A stretch of DNA of 64,000 bases, from positions 372,001 through 436,000 of the forward strand of contig NZ_BBYG01000012.1 in assembly GCF_001184025.1 (NCBI RefSeq), written 5' to 3'. Of the stretch, positions 25,881 through 33,903 are shown piece by piece. The first letter of the stretch is position 1; each line of letters starts with the position of its first letter. A program made the position numbers and the translations under genes. Source of the stretch: Streptomyces maremycinicus. GTDB lineage: Bacteria; Actinomycetota; Actinomycetes; Streptomycetales; Streptomycetaceae. Below the pieces are notes generated by a model. It saw only the letters and a list, made by a program, of their open reading frames with translations, was not told the origin of the DNA and did no database searches.

Positions 25881-25989
25881 GCCCGTCGCTTCGTCGGTTG
25901 GGGAGCCGTTGACCCGTTCGACGAAATGTTGACCACTTCGCGGCGGAGTGCGGACGAACGGAGGGGCGAGTCATGAGGGACGCCCGACC

Positions 25990-25995
25990 TAGATT
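25990..25995 (+). promoter_or_regulatory. -10 box for a leaderless transcript
   Basis: TAGATT ends 6 nt before the ATG at 26002, with no ribosome site, suggesting that the oxygenase mRNA is leaderless. Confidence 0.4.
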
Positions 25996-26001
25996 CGCCG
26001 C

Positions 26002-26706
26002 ATGTCCATGCCACAGCGGCCCCACCAGCCCGCACGGGCTGCCGCCACGCTCCCCGTGCTCCCGTACCGCAAGCCCACCAAGGGCCGCGACTACTGGGTC
26101 GTCGACGACGTCTTCCCCGAGGCCGGCATCACCGCGATCCGGGATCGCTGCCTCGCCAAGGACGACTGGGTCAAGGGATATCCGTACACCTCCGAGAGCT
26201 GGCCGGGACTGCGCACCATGCCCGGTCTGGAACCCGGTGAACTCGGCCGCGTGGAGCGGCTGGTGAGGAAGGCGACGGGGGCCGGGAAGCTGTGGGTGCA
26301 GCGGGCGCCCGGCGGCGGGACCCTCAACCACAACTGCATCCAGGTGGTGGGGGAGGGCGAGAGCGCCCCGCGTCCGCATTCCGACTCCCGCGCGCTCTGC
26401 CGGTACGCGGCCGTCCTGTACCTCAACCCCTCCGTCCCCAAGGACTGCGGAACCAGCTTCTACCGGCAGTCCCTGCCCGGCGGGCGGCTCGGCGGGAACG
26501 TCGTCCAGGCCCCGCACAACAACCTCGTCGAGGCGCTCGGCACCCGGTTCGTGGCGCCGGACGCCTTCGAGGAGGACGTACGCATCCCCCACAAGCACAA
26601 CCGGCTGCTCCTCTACAACGCCAACCTCGTGCACAGCGCGACCGGTTACTCCGGAACGACGCTGGAGGAGAAGCGGATGACGGCCGTCTTCTTCTGGATG
26701 GCCTGA
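26002..26706 (+). CDS. DUF6445 protein, Fe(II)/2-oxoglutarate oxygenase-like
   Basis: The 234-residue protein contains the facial-triad pattern of 2OG-Fe(II) oxygenases: PHSDS (His ~126, Asp ~128) in the RPHSDSRALCRYAAVLYLN strand pair, and the distal His in LVHSATGY (~209), with a basic residue (R/K) in the following segment to hold 2-oxoglutarate. The N-terminal part (GRDYWVVDDVFPEAG) and WVQRAPGGGTLNHN fit DUF6445. It probably hydroxylates a small molecule or protein; the substrate is unknown. Two close in-frame ATGs (26002 and 26008) are possible starts. Confidence 0.8.
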   Translation: MSMPQRPHQPARAAATLPVLPYRKPTKGRDYWVVDDVFPEAGITAIRDRCLAKDDWVKGYPYTSESWPGLRTMPGLEPGELGRVERLVRKATGAGKLWVQRAPGGGTLNHNCIQVVGEGESAPRPHSDSRALCRYAAVLYLNPSVPKDCGTSFYRQSLPGGRLGGNVVQAPHNNLVEALGTRFVAPDAFEEDVRIPHKHNRLLLYNANLVHSATGYSGTTLEEKRMTAVFFWMA

Positions 26707-26726
26707 CGCCGTCGGACGGACACTGC

Positions 26727-26803
26727 CGGTCGGACGCCGACGGACGGAACAACCGCCGGTCGGACGCCGACGGACGGAACAACCGCCGGTCGGACGCCGA
26801 CGG
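26727..26803. repeat. 30-bp tandem repeat, about 2.6 copies
   Basis: The unit starting CGGTCGGACGCCGACGG repeats with an exact 30-bp period at 26727, 26757 and 26787 (the last partial). It fills the space between the oxygenase stop codon and the end of a decayed exporter gene on the other strand. No spacers vary, so it is not a CRISPR array. Confidence 0.8.
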
Positions 26804-27443
26804 TCAGACCGCGTCGTCGCGTCGGCCGGCCAGCGCAGCGCCGGTCACCAGGCCGACCGCGATCGCGGTCACGATCGTGACCAGTTTCAGCGGGTCCGTG
26901 AAGCCCGCGATGACGTGCCCGCCCGCGAGCGTGGTCAGCCCGCGCATGCCCAGCGAGCCGACGGTGAGCGTGAAGAAGCCCGGCAGCATCAGGATCAGCC
27001 CCGGCGGACGGTCCGGACGGCGGCTACGGCGGCGGCGCCTCCTCGATGCGGCGCACCCGCGCGTGCGCCTCCCGCACGTCCAGTTCCCCGCGCGCCACCG
27101 CCGCGAGCAGCGGCTTCAGCGCGGCGTCCCGGTCCAGCCGGAACACCTCGGGAAAGCCCCGCACGGTGACCGTGCGGCTCCCCCCGTCCGCCGCGACCAC
27201 GGTCACCACGGCCGCCTCCGGCACGAGCAGCACGGTCGCCTCGGCCCCGTAGGCCCGCGCGGTCCGCGCGACCGTCCCGCCGATCAGGTGGGCGCCCTCC
27301 CCCGAGGACCGCAGCGGCAGAGCGGTGAGCCGGGCGAGGAACGCGGCGAGGTCGTCGACGAGGGCCGGGGGCTGCACGTCACCCAGCGTGCGTCCGCGCC
27401 GGTCCGTACGCACTCCGGGTCGCCGTACGGCAGGCCCCGTCAC
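26804..27443 (-). pseudogene. ThrE-type threonine/serine exporter pseudogene (internal deletion)
   Basis: Two fragments of one family lie in order on the minus strand. 27443-27024 encodes an N-terminal DUF1212-like part (LTALPLRSSGEGAHLIGGTVARTARAYG, ATVLLVPEA). 26989-26804, in another frame, encodes a typical ThrE C-terminus (LPGFFTLTVGSLGMRGL, then a hydrophobic helix and a basic RRDD end). A complete exporter has about 400-500 residues and ten membrane segments; the middle of the protein, including nearly all transmembrane helices, is missing. An internal deletion plus frame change is the simplest explanation. Confidence 0.65.
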
Positions 27444-27524
27444 CTGAACGGCCTACCCGCCCTGCGTCCCGCCCCCGCCCCCCACAGGCTGGCGGGAGAC
27501 CGGACCGCACCGCAGGGAGGGCGC

Positions 27525-28994
27525 ATGGCCTCGATGGACGTACCCGCCGACCGGCAACCGCCGGCCGCGGCGGAGAAGACCCGTGCGGCTGTGGTCGACG
27601 CGCCACGGCTGACCTGGCTCACCCTGGCCCTGATGACGACGGCCTCCGTCGCCAGTCTGCGTGCCGCCCCCACGATGGCCGTCTACGGCCTGGCCTGCGT
27701 GTTCCTCTACCTCGTACCGGCGATCGTGTTCCTGCTGCCGACCGCGCTGGTGTCGGCGGAACTCGCCTCGGGCTGGAACGGCGGTGTGTACCGCTGGGTG
27801 AGCGAGGGTCTGTCCAAGCCGCTCGGGTTCCTCGCCGTGTGGTGCCAGTTCGCGATGACGATCTTCTACTACCCGAGCCTGCTGGCCTTCGTGGCGAGCA
27901 CCCTCGCGTACATCATCGATCCGTCCCTCGCCTCCAGTGGTCTCTACACGGCGATCGTGATCATGGTCCTGTACTGGACGGGCGTGTGGGTCTCCTCGCG
28001 CGGGACCAAGGCCCTCGCCGGGCTGTCCAGTTGGGGCCTGGTCATCGGCACCCTGGTGCCCGGCACGATCCTCGTCGTCCTCGGCATGGTCTTCCTCGCC
28101 CAGGGCAACCCCTCGGCCGCGCCCATGACGGCAAGTCACCTGCTGCCGCAGTGGACCGGCCTGGCCAGCCTGGTGCTGATCGTCAACAACTTCCTCTCGT
28201 ACTCGGGCATGGAGATGAACGCCGTCCACGTCTCCTCGCTGAAGAATCCGGCGAAGGAATACCCGAAGTCGATGTTCCTGGCCATGGCCCTCGTGCTGCT
28301 GATCTTCATCCTGCCCGCGCTGGCCATCAGCTGGGTCGTCCCGGCCGACCAGACCAGCCTGACCGCCGGGGTGATGCAGGCCTTCGACTCGTTCTTCGCG
28401 TACTTCCACATCGGCTGGATGACGCCGATCGCGGCGGTCATGCTGATCTCCGCGTCGCTGGCCGGGATGCTGACCTGGCTCGCCGGTCCGTCCAAGGGCC
28501 TGTTGGAGATCTCCCGCAGCGAGGGCTATCTGCCGCCGTTCCTCCAGCGGCTGAACCGGTTCGGCGTCCAGCAGAACATCCTGGTGACGCAGGGCGTCGT
28601 GACCACGGTGATCGCGCTCGGATACGCGTTCATCCCTAACGTCTCCAGCGTGTACTGGATCTTCTCGACGATCACCACGCAGGTGTATCTCATCGTCTAC
28701 CTGCTGATGTTCGTCGCGGCGATGCGCCTGCGGAAGAACCAGCCCGACCACCCGCGCGGCTACCGCGTCCCCGCCCTCAACGTGCTGTGCACCGTCGGGC
28801 TGCTGGCCTCCGCCGCGGCCATGGTCATCGGCTTCGTGCCGCCCTCGCAGTTCGGCGGCGGCAGCGTGTGGTCCTACGTCCTCATCATCGGCTGCGGCCT
28901 GGGCATCCTCGGCCTGCTGATCCCCTGGGCCTTCCTGAGGTTCCGCAAGCCGGACTGGCAGACGGAGGCCGCGCGAGAGGAGGCAGGGGCATGA
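27525..28994 (+). CDS. APC-superfamily amino acid permease
   Basis: The 489-residue protein has twelve hydrophobic segments and typical APC features: ALMTTASVASLRAAPTMAVYGL in helix 1, ELASGWNGGVYRWVSEGLSKPLGF, the region SYSGMEMNAVHVSSLKNPAKEYPKS, and LAGPSKGLLEISRSEGYLPP. This resembles the glutamate:GABA antiporter (GadC/YjeM-like) branch, which exchanges or imports amino acids. ATG 27525 follows AGGGAGG. Two genes follow with 4-bp overlaps (a one-pass membrane protein and an M20 peptidase), so uptake and hydrolysis of a peptide-like or acylated amino-acid substrate is a plausible shared job (inference). Confidence 0.9.
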   Translation: MASMDVPADRQPPAAAEKTRAAVVDAPRLTWLTLALMTTASVASLRAAPTMAVYGLACVFLYLVPAIVFLLPTALVSAELASGWNGGVYRWVSEGLSKPLGFLAVWCQFAMTIFYYPSLLAFVASTLAYIIDPSLASSGLYTAIVIMVLYWTGVWVSSRGTKALAGLSSWGLVIGTLVPGTILVVLGMVFLAQGNPSAAPMTASHLLPQWTGLASLVLIVNNFLSYSGMEMNAVHVSSLKNPAKEYPKSMFLAMALVLLIFILPALAISWVVPADQTSLTAGVMQAFDSFFAYFHIGWMTPIAAVMLISASLAGMLTWLAGPSKGLLEISRSEGYLPPFLQRLNRFGVQQNILVTQGVVTTVIALGYAFIPNVSSVYWIFSTITTQVYLIVYLLMFVAAMRLRKNQPDHPRGYRVPALNVLCTVGLLASAAAMVIGFVPPSQFGGGSVWSYVLIIGCGLGILGLLIPWAFLRFRKPDWQTEAAREEAGA

Positions 28995-29428
28995 GTCCCA
29001 CCCGGTTCGCGTCCGAGCACAAGTGGATCTACCTCGGCGCGATCGTCGTGCTGCTCGCGTTCGTCGTGATCGGCCTCGTCAACTACGAGACCGTCAAGAA
29101 GACCAACGAGGCCACGGACAAGGCGAACCAGCTCGCCGACGCGGCCGTCGACGCGGGCTACCCGCGCCCCGACACCGACACCGTCGTCCGCGCCCTGGGC
29201 ACCGACGGCGGCATCGTCTGCGAGAACCCCGGCGGCGCCCTGAAATCGGCGCTGTGGAAGATCAACGTCTCCAACGGCGCCGCGTTCGTCGGCCAGCGGC
29301 CGGTCGTCGGCGACACCAGGGCGCTGCGGGCCGAGGCGAAGATCATCGAGATCTACTGCCCGCAGAAGCTCGACGACTTCCGGGACCGGCTGGACGACCT
29401 GGACACCGACGACACGGTGAGGCGGTGA
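28991..29428 (+). CDS. One-pass membrane protein in permease-peptidase operon
   Basis: ATG 28991 overlaps the permease stop codon (ATGA). The 145-residue protein has one hydrophobic segment (residues ~13-32, WIYLGAIVVLLAFVVIGLV) and an extracytoplasmic domain of ~110 residues with two Cys (IVCENPGG and EIYCPQ) that could form a disulfide. I do not recognise a family. Because it is translationally coupled to both neighbours, it probably helps the transporter or localises the peptidase (inference). Confidence 0.72.
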   Translation: MSPTRFASEHKWIYLGAIVVLLAFVVIGLVNYETVKKTNEATDKANQLADAAVDAGYPRPDTDTVVRALGTDGGIVCENPGGALKSALWKINVSNGAAFVGQRPVVGDTRALRAEAKIIEIYCPQKLDDFRDRLDDLDTDDTVRR

Positions 29429-30819
29429 CGACGATGACCTCTTCCGCATCCGAAGCGACCGGACTGGGCGCGCGCATCGCCGCGTTGATGCCCCGGGCGA
29501 AGGCCGACCTCGCCGAGCTCGTCGCCATCCCGTCCGTCGCCGACCCCCGCCAGTACCCGCCCGAGGAGTGCACGCGGGCCGCGCAGTGGGTCGCCGACGC
29601 CTTCACCCGGGCGGGCCTGCGCGACGTCCACCTCGCCGAGACCCCGGACGGCAGCCACGCCGTCCTCGGTCACCGCCCGCCCCCGCCCGGCGCGCCCACC
29701 GTCCTGCTGTACTGCCACTACGACGTGCAGCCCCCGCTCGACGACACCGCCTGGAACAGTCCGCCGTTCACCCTCACCGAGCGGGCGGACGGCCGCTGGT
29801 ACGGGCGCGGCACCGCCGACTGCAAGGGCAACATCGTCATGCACCTCACCGCGCTGCGCGCGCTCGGCGAGGACGTTCCGGTGGGGCTGAAGTTCGTCGC
29901 GGAGGGCTCCGAGGAGCAGGGCACCGGCGGGCTGGAGGCGTACGTCGGTCAGCACCCGGAGCAGTTCCTCGCCGACGCCCTGCTGGTGTGCGACACCGGC
30001 AACGCGGAGGTCGGCACCGGTACCGCGACCATCACCCTGCGCGGTCTCGCCAACCTCGTCGTCACCGTCCGCACCCTCGAGGGCGAGGTGCACTCCGGCA
30101 TGTTCGGCGGCCCGGCCCCCGACGCGCTCGCGGCACTGATCCAGATGCTCTCCACCCTGCGCGACCCGGTCACCGGCTCGACCCGCGTCAACGGGCTGGT
30201 CTGCGACGGGACATGGGAAGGCGTCGGCTACCCGGAGGACCGGTTCCGCGCCGACGCCGGTGTCCTGGACGGCGTCCCGCTCACCGGCACCGGCACGGTC
30301 GCCGACCGGCTGTGGGCGAGGCCCGCCGTCACCGTCCTCGGCATCGACTGCCCGCCGGTCGTCGGCTCCGCGGCCGCCGTCCCGGCCACCGCCCGCGCCC
30401 GGGTGAGCCTGCGCGTCCCGCCGGGCACGGACGCGGACTTCGCCCGCGAGGCGCTCACCCGGCATCTCACCGAGGCCACTCCGTGGGGCGCCCAGGTCAC
30501 CGTGGAGCCGGAGGGCACCGGATCGCCCTTCCGCGCCGCCACCGACGGACCCGCGTACACCGCCCTCGGCACGGCCGTGCGGGAGGTCTACGGCAAACCC
30601 CTCGCCCATCTCGGCCAGGGCGGATCCATCCCCCTGTGCAACGTCCTCGCCTCCGCCTTCCCGCGCGCCGAGATCATTCTCATGGGCGTGGAGGAACCCC
30701 GCTGCCTCATCCACGCCCCCGACGAGAGCGTCGACCCGACCGAGATCGAGCACATGGCCCATGTGGAGGCGCTGTTCCTGCGGGAGTTCGCCGGCACGAG
30801 GGGCGCGCGGAGCCGCTAA
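29425..30819 (+). CDS. M20-family metallo-dipeptidase
   Basis: The 464-residue enzyme shows all M20 metal-binding and catalytic signatures: YCHYDVQPP (His ~97), RGTADCKGNI (bridging Asp ~133), EGSEEQGTGG (catalytic Glu and ligand, ~162-164), CDTGN, and near the C-terminus IHAPDESV with the last His ligand. The dimerisation or lid domain sits at ~200-310 (EGEVHSGMFGG). It resembles cytosolic dipeptidases and carnosinase-type hydrolases. GTG 29425 overlaps the upstream stop codon (GTGA); ATG 29434 is an alternative. Its 3' end overlaps the convergent gene by 4 bp. Confidence 0.9.
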   Translation: MTTMTSSASEATGLGARIAALMPRAKADLAELVAIPSVADPRQYPPEECTRAAQWVADAFTRAGLRDVHLAETPDGSHAVLGHRPPPPGAPTVLLYCHYDVQPPLDDTAWNSPPFTLTERADGRWYGRGTADCKGNIVMHLTALRALGEDVPVGLKFVAEGSEEQGTGGLEAYVGQHPEQFLADALLVCDTGNAEVGTGTATITLRGLANLVVTVRTLEGEVHSGMFGGPAPDALAALIQMLSTLRDPVTGSTRVNGLVCDGTWEGVGYPEDRFRADAGVLDGVPLTGTGTVADRLWARPAVTVLGIDCPPVVGSAAAVPATARARVSLRVPPGTDADFAREALTRHLTEATPWGAQVTVEPEGTGSPFRAATDGPAYTALGTAVREVYGKPLAHLGQGGSIPLCNVLASAFPRAEIILMGVEEPRCLIHAPDESVDPTEIEHMAHVEALFLREFAGTRGARSR

Positions 30820-31736
30820 CCCGGCCGCCGGGGGCGGTGCCCGTGCCGGTGGCGGTGCCGGTTCCACAGCCACACCGCTCCCGTGCCCACCGAGGCCGCG
30901 GTCAGCACGACTCCCAGGACCGGCCACCGGCTGCCCGCGATCCGCAGGTCGGCGACGAGCACGCCGACGGCCAGCGTCACCGGCACCAGCAGGGACAGCA
31001 GGGCGCGACCCGCGCCGGCCAGTGCGGCCGGATCGAGGCGGCGGCGCCGGGAACGGGGCGGGGGCGCGTCGTCGTCCGCCCCGGCCTGCGGGAAGTAGAA
31101 GCGGACGGCCCGGTCGTTGAGCCGGGTGGTGGCGCGGTCGTAGGAGTTCGCCATGTAGGGCAGCCAGACGAGCGGAGCTGCCAGGCCGACGAGGATCACG
31201 GCGGCGAGCAGCAGCCAGCGCCCGGCCCGCGCCGCGCGGCGGGGAGGGCCGCCGGGTCCGACCGGCGTGAGCAGGCCGAGCAGCCGGGCCATGCGCAGGG
31301 TGAGCCTCCACAGGGCGGCCGGGCGGCGCAGCGGGCCGGTGGACCTGCCGGAGGGGCGGTGGGGCCCGGTGGGCCCGCCGGAGGGGTGGCGCGGGCCGGT
31401 CGGCTTTTCGGACGGGTGGTGCTGGTCGGAGGGGCGGTGCGGGTCGGCGGTGTGGGCCGCCAGGCCGGTGCGGGCCGCGGGGACGTCGTCGTACACCCCT
31501 TGCAGGACCAGGAGTTCGGCCGCGCGGTCGCGCTCCGTCGGGTTCCGGCCGGTCAGCGCGGCCAGTTCCAGGATCGTGCGGGTCTGGCGGAGCAGGGCGG
31601 CGCAGAACGCGACCGGGATGAGCACGAGGAACGGGCCGCCCACGAACGCGCCCTCGGCGACCGTGGCGCGGCGGCCCCGGGCGAGCAACTGGGCGCGGGT
31701 GGGCGGCGGTTCGGCCGAGGTCGTGCGGTGCGCCAC
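30816..31736 (-). CDS. Membrane protein of unknown function, start unresolved
   Basis: From the GTG at 31736 the product has 306 residues: a hydrophobic segment at ~32-50, a His/Pro/Ser/Gly-rich loop (~105-145, with HPSGGPTGPHRPSG repeats), and three or four hydrophobic segments in the C-terminal half. No family is recognised. The frame upstream of 31736 stays open and coding-like for 38 codons up to a CTG at 31850 that overlaps the stop codon of the upstream lipoprotein gene (CTGA), but it contains no ATG or GTG. The true start may therefore be noncanonical or the GTG listed, which lacks a ribosome site. Confidence 0.6.
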   Translation of the reverse strand: MAHRTTSAEPPPTRAQLLARGRRATVAEGAFVGGPFLVLIPVAFCAALLRQTRTILELAALTGRNPTERDRAAELLVLQGVYDDVPAARTGLAAHTADPHRPSDQHHPSEKPTGPRHPSGGPTGPHRPSGRSTGPLRRPAALWRLTLRMARLLGLLTPVGPGGPPRRAARAGRWLLLAAVILVGLAAPLVWLPYMANSYDRATTRLNDRAVRFYFPQAGADDDAPPPRSRRRRLDPAALAGAGRALLSLLVPVTLAVGVLVADLRIAGSRWPVLGVVLTAASVGTGAVWLWNRHRHRHGHRPRRPG

Positions 31737-31846
31737 CGGACCCAGGTGGCGTACCGCGAACAGGGCCAGATGCTCGGGGAGGCGGCCTGGGTCGGTGACG
31801 GTCTCCCGCAGCAGCCGGCCCGCGACGGACGTCTCCGCGGTCGGCG

Positions 31847-32371
31847 TCAGTACCGCACCGCCCGGGCCACCTCCGCCTTCACCTGGCCGGACAGCGTGCG
31901 GTTGCTGCGCGCCGTCGCCTTGCCGGTCTTGCCCGCCGCCACGTCGGAGACGGTGGTGACGACCGTGTCGAGCCGGTTGCCGGCGGAGTCGGTGAAGTCG
32001 ATCTGGACGGAGAAGGACTTCGACCCGTCGGTGGTGTTGGAGACGGTCACGTCCACCGTGGACCGGTCGTCCTTGTCGGTGCCCGGGGTGCCGAGCTTCA
32101 CGTCGGACTTCACGTCGACGCCGTCCTTGATCTCGTCCAGCTCACGGCGCGCCGACGCCGACGCGAACGCCGAGGACGCCTCGGAGGCGAAGCCGGAGGC
32201 GAGGGAGGACGCGGCCGCGGTGGCTTCCCTGCCCAGCGACTCGGCCGCCGAGGCGGCCTTGCTGGCCGCGGACGACACCGACGAGGGGGTGTCGTCGTCC
32301 GAACAGCCGGTGAGCACGGTGGCGCAGCAGATCGCCGCCGCCGTCAGCAGCACGCCCTTGGTGCGTGGCAT
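31847..32371 (-). CDS. Secreted lipoprotein of unknown function
   Basis: ATG 32371 follows GGAGGAG on the minus strand. The 174-residue product has a lipobox (TVLTGC, Cys ~20), an Ala/Ser-rich helical region (~25-70), and a beta-rich domain (~80-170) with VDVTVSNTTDGSKSFSVQIDFTDSAG, resembling FxLYD-type or similar extracellular immunoglobulin-like domains. It is anchored to the outer membrane face. It overlaps or abuts the next membrane-protein gene, which is probably co-transcribed. Confidence 0.75.
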   Translation of the reverse strand: MPRTKGVLLTAAAICCATVLTGCSDDDTPSSVSSAASKAASAAESLGREATAAASSLASGFASEASSAFASASARRELDEIKDGVDVKSDVKLGTPGTDKDDRSTVDVTVSNTTDGSKSFSVQIDFTDSAGNRLDTVVTTVSDVAAGKTGKATARSNRTLSGQVKAEVARAVRY

Positions 32372-32529
32372 CTTGTCTCCTCCTGAGGGGTCCACGGGCC
32401 TTCCTCCAGTGAAGGGGCGGCCCCGCCCGTCCGCATGCCGGGTCACCCGTACGGCGCACCCCCGTGGTGGCGGCCCTCGTCCGGACGGAGGGTCGGTGCA
32501 GAACACCGACCGAGAGACGGGACAGCGCC

Positions 32530-33018
32530 ATGAGCGACCAGCCGCACTCCCAGCCGTCGCAGGGGTCCCCGGTGTGGGACCCGTCCCACCAGGGCACCGG
32601 TACGCAGGGTCTGGCCTCGCCGCCGCCGGCGGGGGGTGGACTGGTCGCCGGTGGCGTCGTCTTCGGCGGAGTGCTGATGTTCGTGAGCGGCTTCCTCGCC
32701 GTGTTCCAGGGCATCGCCGCGATCGCCCAGGACGACGTCTACTCCGCGATCGGCAGCTACGTCTACGAGATGAACCTCACCGGCTGGGGGTGGGTCCTGC
32801 TGATCGTGGGTGTCGTGGCCGTGCTGACCGGCTGGGGGCTGCTCAGCGGGGGCGAGTGGGCCGGATGGGCCCGGATCAGCGGTCTGGCACTGGCCTCCCT
32901 GAGCCTGATCCTCCAGTTCCTGTTCCTGCCGTACGCGCCGTTCTGGGCGATCATCCAGATCGCCATCGACGTCTTCGTGATCTGGGCGCTGGCCGCCTAC
33001 CGTCCCCCGCAGGCGTAG
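32530..33018 (+). CDS. DUF7144 family membrane protein
   Basis: The 162-residue protein has a Ser/Gln/Pro-rich N-terminus (~35 residues) and four hydrophobic segments typical of DUF7144: GGVVFGGVLMFVSGFLAVFQGIAAI, WGWVLLIVGVVAVLTGWGLLSGGEWAGWARISG, LILQFLFLPYAPFWAIIQIA and a final short helix. The repeated GW motifs in the middle loop are characteristic. Function is unknown; members are common in actinobacteria. ATG 32530 is preceded by a weak purine-rich stretch. Confidence 0.82.
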   Translation: MSDQPHSQPSQGSPVWDPSHQGTGTQGLASPPPAGGGLVAGGVVFGGVLMFVSGFLAVFQGIAAIAQDDVYSAIGSYVYEMNLTGWGWVLLIVGVVAVLTGWGLLSGGEWAGWARISGLALASLSLILQFLFLPYAPFWAIIQIAIDVFVIWALAAYRPPQA

Positions 33019-33037
33019 TCCCTCCCGGCCCGCGCGC

Positions 33038-33841
33038 TCAGGGCGTCAGGGCCGCTCCGGTGACCTGTACGTCCTTGCGGCGCAGCCAGGGCAGGGGCGG
33101 CACCGCGGAGCCGACGTACGGGGTGATCCGCACCTCGAAGTGCAGATGCGGGCCGGTGACGTTGCCGGTCGCGCCGGACAGGCCGATGCGCTGGCCGGCC
33201 GTCACCCGCCCGCCCTTGCGCACGTCCATGCGCGACAGGTGGGCGTACTGCGTGAAGTAGCCGTCCCGGTGGCGGATCACGACCTGGTTGCCGAAGCCGT
33301 CGCCGCAGGTGGTGGCGCGGACGGTGCCGGAGCCGACGGCGTACACCGGGGTGCCGGAGTCCACGGCGAAGTCCTGGCCGGTGTGCCGGTGGGCCCAGCG
33401 GGAGCCCTTGGCGGCGTAGCCCGCGGAGAGCCAGTAGCGGCGGGTCGGGGCCGTCCAGGCCTGGGCGCGTCGCTCCGGCGGGCGGCTCCGGTCGCCGAAC
33501 GGGCAGCGGCCGTCCCGTCCGGACGGGTCGACGGCGACCGGATCGCCGGAGTTCCGCCCGGTGGACCACAGCAGGTCCCAGAGCTCCGCGCGGACGGCCT
33601 TGCGGCGGCGTTCGGCGTCCTTGACCTCGGTGGGCGAGGCGTCGGACTCGCGCAGCCGGTCGACCTGCTCGCGAGCCCGCTCGTGCGCGCGGACGGCACG
33701 GGCGGCCTCCTTGCGGAACCCGTCGCCCCCCGCCCCGGCGGGCACGGCGGCGAGCACGAGCAGCAGGAGGGCCGGCAGGAGTGCCAGCGGGGCGGCCTGT
33801 GTTCGCGTTCGCGGGAGACGCGCATGGTGTTCTCGTCCCAT
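33038..33841 (-). CDS. Secreted M23-family (LytM) peptidase
   Basis: The 267-residue product has a signal peptide (PLALLPALLLLVLAAVPAGAGG), a helical Arg/Glu-rich segment (~40-75) and a C-terminal LytM domain. Zn-binding and catalytic motifs are HTGQDFAVDSGTPVYA (His and Asp, ~152-157) and PHLHFEV (~231), so the domain is complete. Such enzymes cut peptidoglycan peptide cross-links, or activate other hydrolases if inactive. ATG 33841 has no clear ribosome site. No c-di-AMP-type riboswitch is seen upstream. Confidence 0.88.
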   Translation of the reverse strand: MGREHHARLPRTRTQAAPLALLPALLLLVLAAVPAGAGGDGFRKEAARAVRAHERAREQVDRLRESDASPTEVKDAERRRKAVRAELWDLLWSTGRNSGDPVAVDPSGRDGRCPFGDRSRPPERRAQAWTAPTRRYWLSAGYAAKGSRWAHRHTGQDFAVDSGTPVYAVGSGTVRATTCGDGFGNQVVIRHRDGYFTQYAHLSRMDVRKGGRVTAGQRIGLSGATGNVTGPHLHFEVRITPYVGSAVPPLPWLRRKDVQVTGAALTP

Positions 33842-33903
33842 TGTGTGATCATCGGACCGATGGGGCGTTCGAGGGCGGCACCCGGCCCGCGTGGCGACCC
33901 GGT

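Noticed and set aside
26727..26803. CRISPR-like repeats
   Set aside because: The 30-bp units are directly adjacent without unique spacers, and no cas gene is present.
29568..33260. A 1230-codon plus-strand open frame
   Set aside because: It runs across the M20 peptidase, two minus-strand genes and an intergenic region, with Arg/Pro/Gly-rich nonsense composition; it is a high-GC shadow of real genes.
33842..33903. c-di-AMP (ydaO-type) riboswitch before the M23 peptidase
   Set aside because: The 62-bp gap is too short, and the conserved core elements of this riboswitch class are absent.
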